7,712 nucleotides of DNA from Bacillota bacterium (GTDB lineage Bacteria; Bacillota; UBA994). The notes beneath the pieces are model-generated. The model saw only the letters and a list, made by a program, of their open reading frames with translations. It was not told the origin of the DNA and made no database searches. The stretch is from contig QLUC01000076.1 in NCBI GenBank assembly GCA_018725275.1, forward strand, positions 1 to 7,712, written 5' to 3'. Shown one piece after another: positions 6,101-7,712 of the stretch (position 1 is its first letter; each line of letters starts with the position of its first letter). The position numbers and the translations under genes were made by a program.

Positions 6101-7101
6101 ACTTTGTACTTACCCCCTTTTCTTAGCAGGTACAAGAAGAATGGTCCGCCGATAATGGCCATGATAATGCCCACCGGCAATTCGATGGGAGAAAAAACCA
6201 TGCGGGCGGCAGTATCGGCGGAGAGCAGGAACACCGCTCCAAGCAAAGCCGAGCCCGGCAGGAGGTACCGATAATCAGAACCCACCAAGAGCCGCGTGAT
6301 ATGGGGAATGATGAGCCCTACGAAGCCGATTAGCCCGACCATAGAAACAGAAATGGCGGCAATGAAGGCGGCTACGGCGGAGAGGGCGATGCGCGCTAAG
6401 TGCACCTTAAGGCCCAGATTCTTCGCCATCTCATCCCCAAGCTGCAGGAGGTTGGCCGCCTTGATGCACAGCCCCGCAGCAATCAGGCCGAGCACCGAAT
6501 AGGGGAACAACACTTCAACATGCTGCCAGCTGCGGCCTGACAGAGTGCCGTTGAGCCACATCAGCACGCCTTGAATGCGATCACTGTACAAAACAGAGAG
6601 GAGGCCGGTGCCTCCTCCAAGCACCGCGTTGACTGCCACCCCCGCCAGCACAATCCTGATGGGGTCAACCCCGCGTTTCCAGGACAGGGCGAACACTATC
6701 GCGCAAGCGATGGCAGCCCCCGAAAATGCTACCACAGGCACCAAGGCGCCGTAAGCCGGAAACACCAGCATGACCGTCACCGCCCCCAAAGCTGCCCCAG
6801 TGGAGATGCCGGTAAGGCCTGGGTCAGCCAACTCATTGCGCATCACCGCTTGGAGCAGGGCACCTGACATGGCCAAGTTCGCACCAACCATGAGGGCGGT
6901 CAGGGTGCGGGGAAGACGGATATTGTAGATTATGGTGCGCAAGACCGCATCTTCCTCGCCGTGGCCAAAGAACAGGCCGATAATTTGCTGGTTCGAAAAC
7001 TCCACGCTCCCCCAGCGCACCGCAATCATAAAGGACAGGCCTAATGCCATGAGCAATACGGGGAACAGGATGATACGCAGCAATTTTTTGTCTTTTTTCA
7101 T
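6097..7101 (-). CDS. FecCD/BtuC-family ABC importer permease
   Basis: The 334-residue membrane protein forms the channel of a metal-chelate importer, normally as a homodimer with about ten helices per subunit. Family hallmarks are clear: RLPRTLTALMVGANLAMSG (62-80) followed by Q84, RNELADPGLTGIS (88-100) and GA (102-103); GLIGFVGLIIPHITR (256-270) with the following G-DYR; and ELPVGIIMAIIGGPFF (307-322). The first helix begins near residue 7 after a lysine-rich start, consistent with a cytoplasmic N-terminus. I prefer ATG 7101, which has AAAGGG nine bases upstream, over the upstream in-frame GTG at 7134, which would add 11 residues and has no ribosome binding site. It is 43 bases after the binding-protein gene and overlaps the ATPase gene by four bases, so these belong to one operon. 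Confidence 0.94.
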   Translation of the reverse strand: MKKDKKLLRIILFPVLLMALGLSFMIAVRWGSVEFSNQQIIGLFFGHGEEDAVLRTIIYNIRLPRTLTALMVGANLAMSGALLQAVMRNELADPGLTGISTGAALGAVTVMLVFPAYGALVPVVAFSGAAIACAIVFALSWKRGVDPIRIVLAGVAVNAVLGGGTGLLSVLYSDRIQGVLMWLNGTLSGRSWQHVEVLFPYSVLGLIAAGLCIKAANLLQLGDEMAKNLGLKVHLARIALSAVAAFIAAISVSMVGLIGFVGLIIPHITRLLVGSDYRYLLPGSALLGAVFLLSADTAARMVFSPIELPVGIIMAIIGGPFFLYLLRKGGKYKV

Positions 7102-7110
7102 GTAGGCCAA

Positions 7111-7116
7111 CCCTTT
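7111..7116 (-). promoter_or_regulatory. Ribosome binding site supporting the internal ATG of the permease
   Basis: AAAGGG on the minus strand lies nine bases before ATG 7101. The alternative GTG at 7134 is preceded by AAGTAAGTAAGTAGAA, which has no GGAGG-like core. This makes the shorter permease the better model. Confidence 0.5.
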
Positions 7117-7144
7117 ACCACCCTGCCTCAACACTTCTACTTAC

Positions 7145-7711
7145 TTACTTGTATAAAATACGCGCTAATTCTTCGAGGGCATCTATGACGGCCAGCCCGG
7201 GATTGGGGTCGAATAGATTGCTGTCGAGGTCATAGAGCCGACCGCGACGCACGGCAGTGGTGTTTTGCCAGATTGGGTTCTCGCTAAATTCCCGTTCGAA
7301 TTGCTGACGCGTCTCAGCGCGATTGCCGTGTGAGATGCGTAAAATTATGTCAGGATTCAAGGCGACCGCCATCTCTATGCTCAGCGGTACATAGCCAGGC
7401 ATCCTTTCCGAAATGCGTGCTCCATCGACTACATTAACCGCACCCAACTCTCTCACCAAGTCCCCCACAAAAGAGTTATTGGTGGCGAAAAAGAAATTGC
7501 CGCCGGCGCCAAAGAGCACCATGACGCGAGGGGGAGTCTTGCCGCGAAGCGTTGCATCTAAGCGATGCTCGCGCGCCCGCATGCCAAGGACGATGGCCGT
7601 AGCTTGAGGCACACGGTCAAAAGCTCGCCCGAACATCTCGATGGCTCTGATGGTGTCTTCGTAGCTTTGATTTTCCACGAAGAAGGCGGGCAGATTGTGC
7701 CGAGTGAAGAT
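7145..7711 (-). CDS. Metal-chelate ABC importer substrate-binding protein (BtuF/FepB class III), N-terminus beyond window
   Basis: The visible 188 residues are the C-terminal part of a cluster A-II (class III) binding protein. They begin inside the first lobe at IFTRHNLPAFFVENQSYEDT, which fits the strand-plus-loop 'lPvf.ve..s.ed' leading into the long linker helix of this family. The second lobe starts at RVMVLFG and includes GDLVRELGAVNVVDG, SIEMAVALNPDIIL and the final EELARILYK, all typical of the fold. The segment containing the signal peptide or lipobox lies off the right edge, so the membrane anchor cannot be checked; in a Gram-positive host it would be a lipoprotein. The reading frame is open to the window end, so the GTG at 7678 is an internal valine and not the start. 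It stands first in the visible operon and should deliver the ligand to the downstream permease and ATPase. The ligand is not identifiable from this part. Confidence 0.9.
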   Translation of the reverse strand: MFTRHNLPAFFVENQSYEDTIRAIEMFGRAFDRVPQATAIVLGMRAREHRLDATLRGKTPPRVMVLFGAGGNFFFATNNSFVGDLVRELGAVNVVDGARISERMPGYVPLSIEMAVALNPDIILRISHGNRAETRQQFEREFSENPIWQNTTAVRRGRLYDLDSNLFDPNPGLAVIDALEELARILYK

Positions 7712-7712
7712 G

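Noticed and set aside
7139..7150. Short tandem ACTT repeat at the end of the binding-protein gene
   Set aside because: Three copies of a 4-base unit including the stop codon are too short to call a functional repeat; it may affect spacing to the permease but nothing supports that.

Overview
The window looks like a moderately GC-rich chromosome segment from an anaerobic member of the Bacillota (Clostridia-like). This is inferred from the strong AAAGGAGG-type ribosome binding sites, frequent GTG starts, tightly overlapping genes, and the pairing of a nitrogenase-like enzyme with an ABC importer. No genus can be named from the sequence alone. Coding density is very high: eight protein genes, two intergenic gaps of about 120 and 54 bases, and no RNA gene, insertion sequence or CRISPR array that I can see.

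Left block (1-1517, minus strand): a GNAT N-acyltransferase is followed, with a 4-base GTGA overlap, by an enolase-superfamily racemase/epimerase of the muconate-lactonizing (MLE) subgroup. The racemase runs off the left edge lacking only its extreme C-terminus. A 122-base divergent intergenic region (1518-1639) holds a perfect 22-bp palindrome and a tandem CTACATTT repeat. On the plus strand (1640-2698) lies a zinc-dependent histone deacetylase/acetylpolyamine amidohydrolase-family enzyme. An N-acyltransferase, a racemase and an amide hydrolase side by side suggest modification and removal of acyl groups on amino acids, polyamines or protein lysines.

Right block (7711 down to 2753, minus strand): five tightly packed genes read as one operon. 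They encode the C-terminal part of a class III metal-chelate substrate-binding protein, a FecCD/BtuC permease, a FecE/BtuD ATPase, and two nitrogenase component-1-like subunits. The ATPase and both nitrogenase-like genes each overlap the gene before them, which points to translational coupling. The first nitrogenase-like subunit keeps all three cysteines expected to bind an Fe-S cluster. The second has lost them, and it also lacks the aspartate that serves as fourth ligand in the chlorophyll-pathway enzyme BchB. Neither looks like true nitrogenase, because the FeMo-cofactor cysteine is missing. No NifH-like reductase lies in the window.

The most interesting feature is this operon. It links a siderophore/corrinoid/haem-type importer to an uncharacterised nitrogenase-like oxidoreductase, and it may import and then reductively process a metal chelate or tetrapyrrole.
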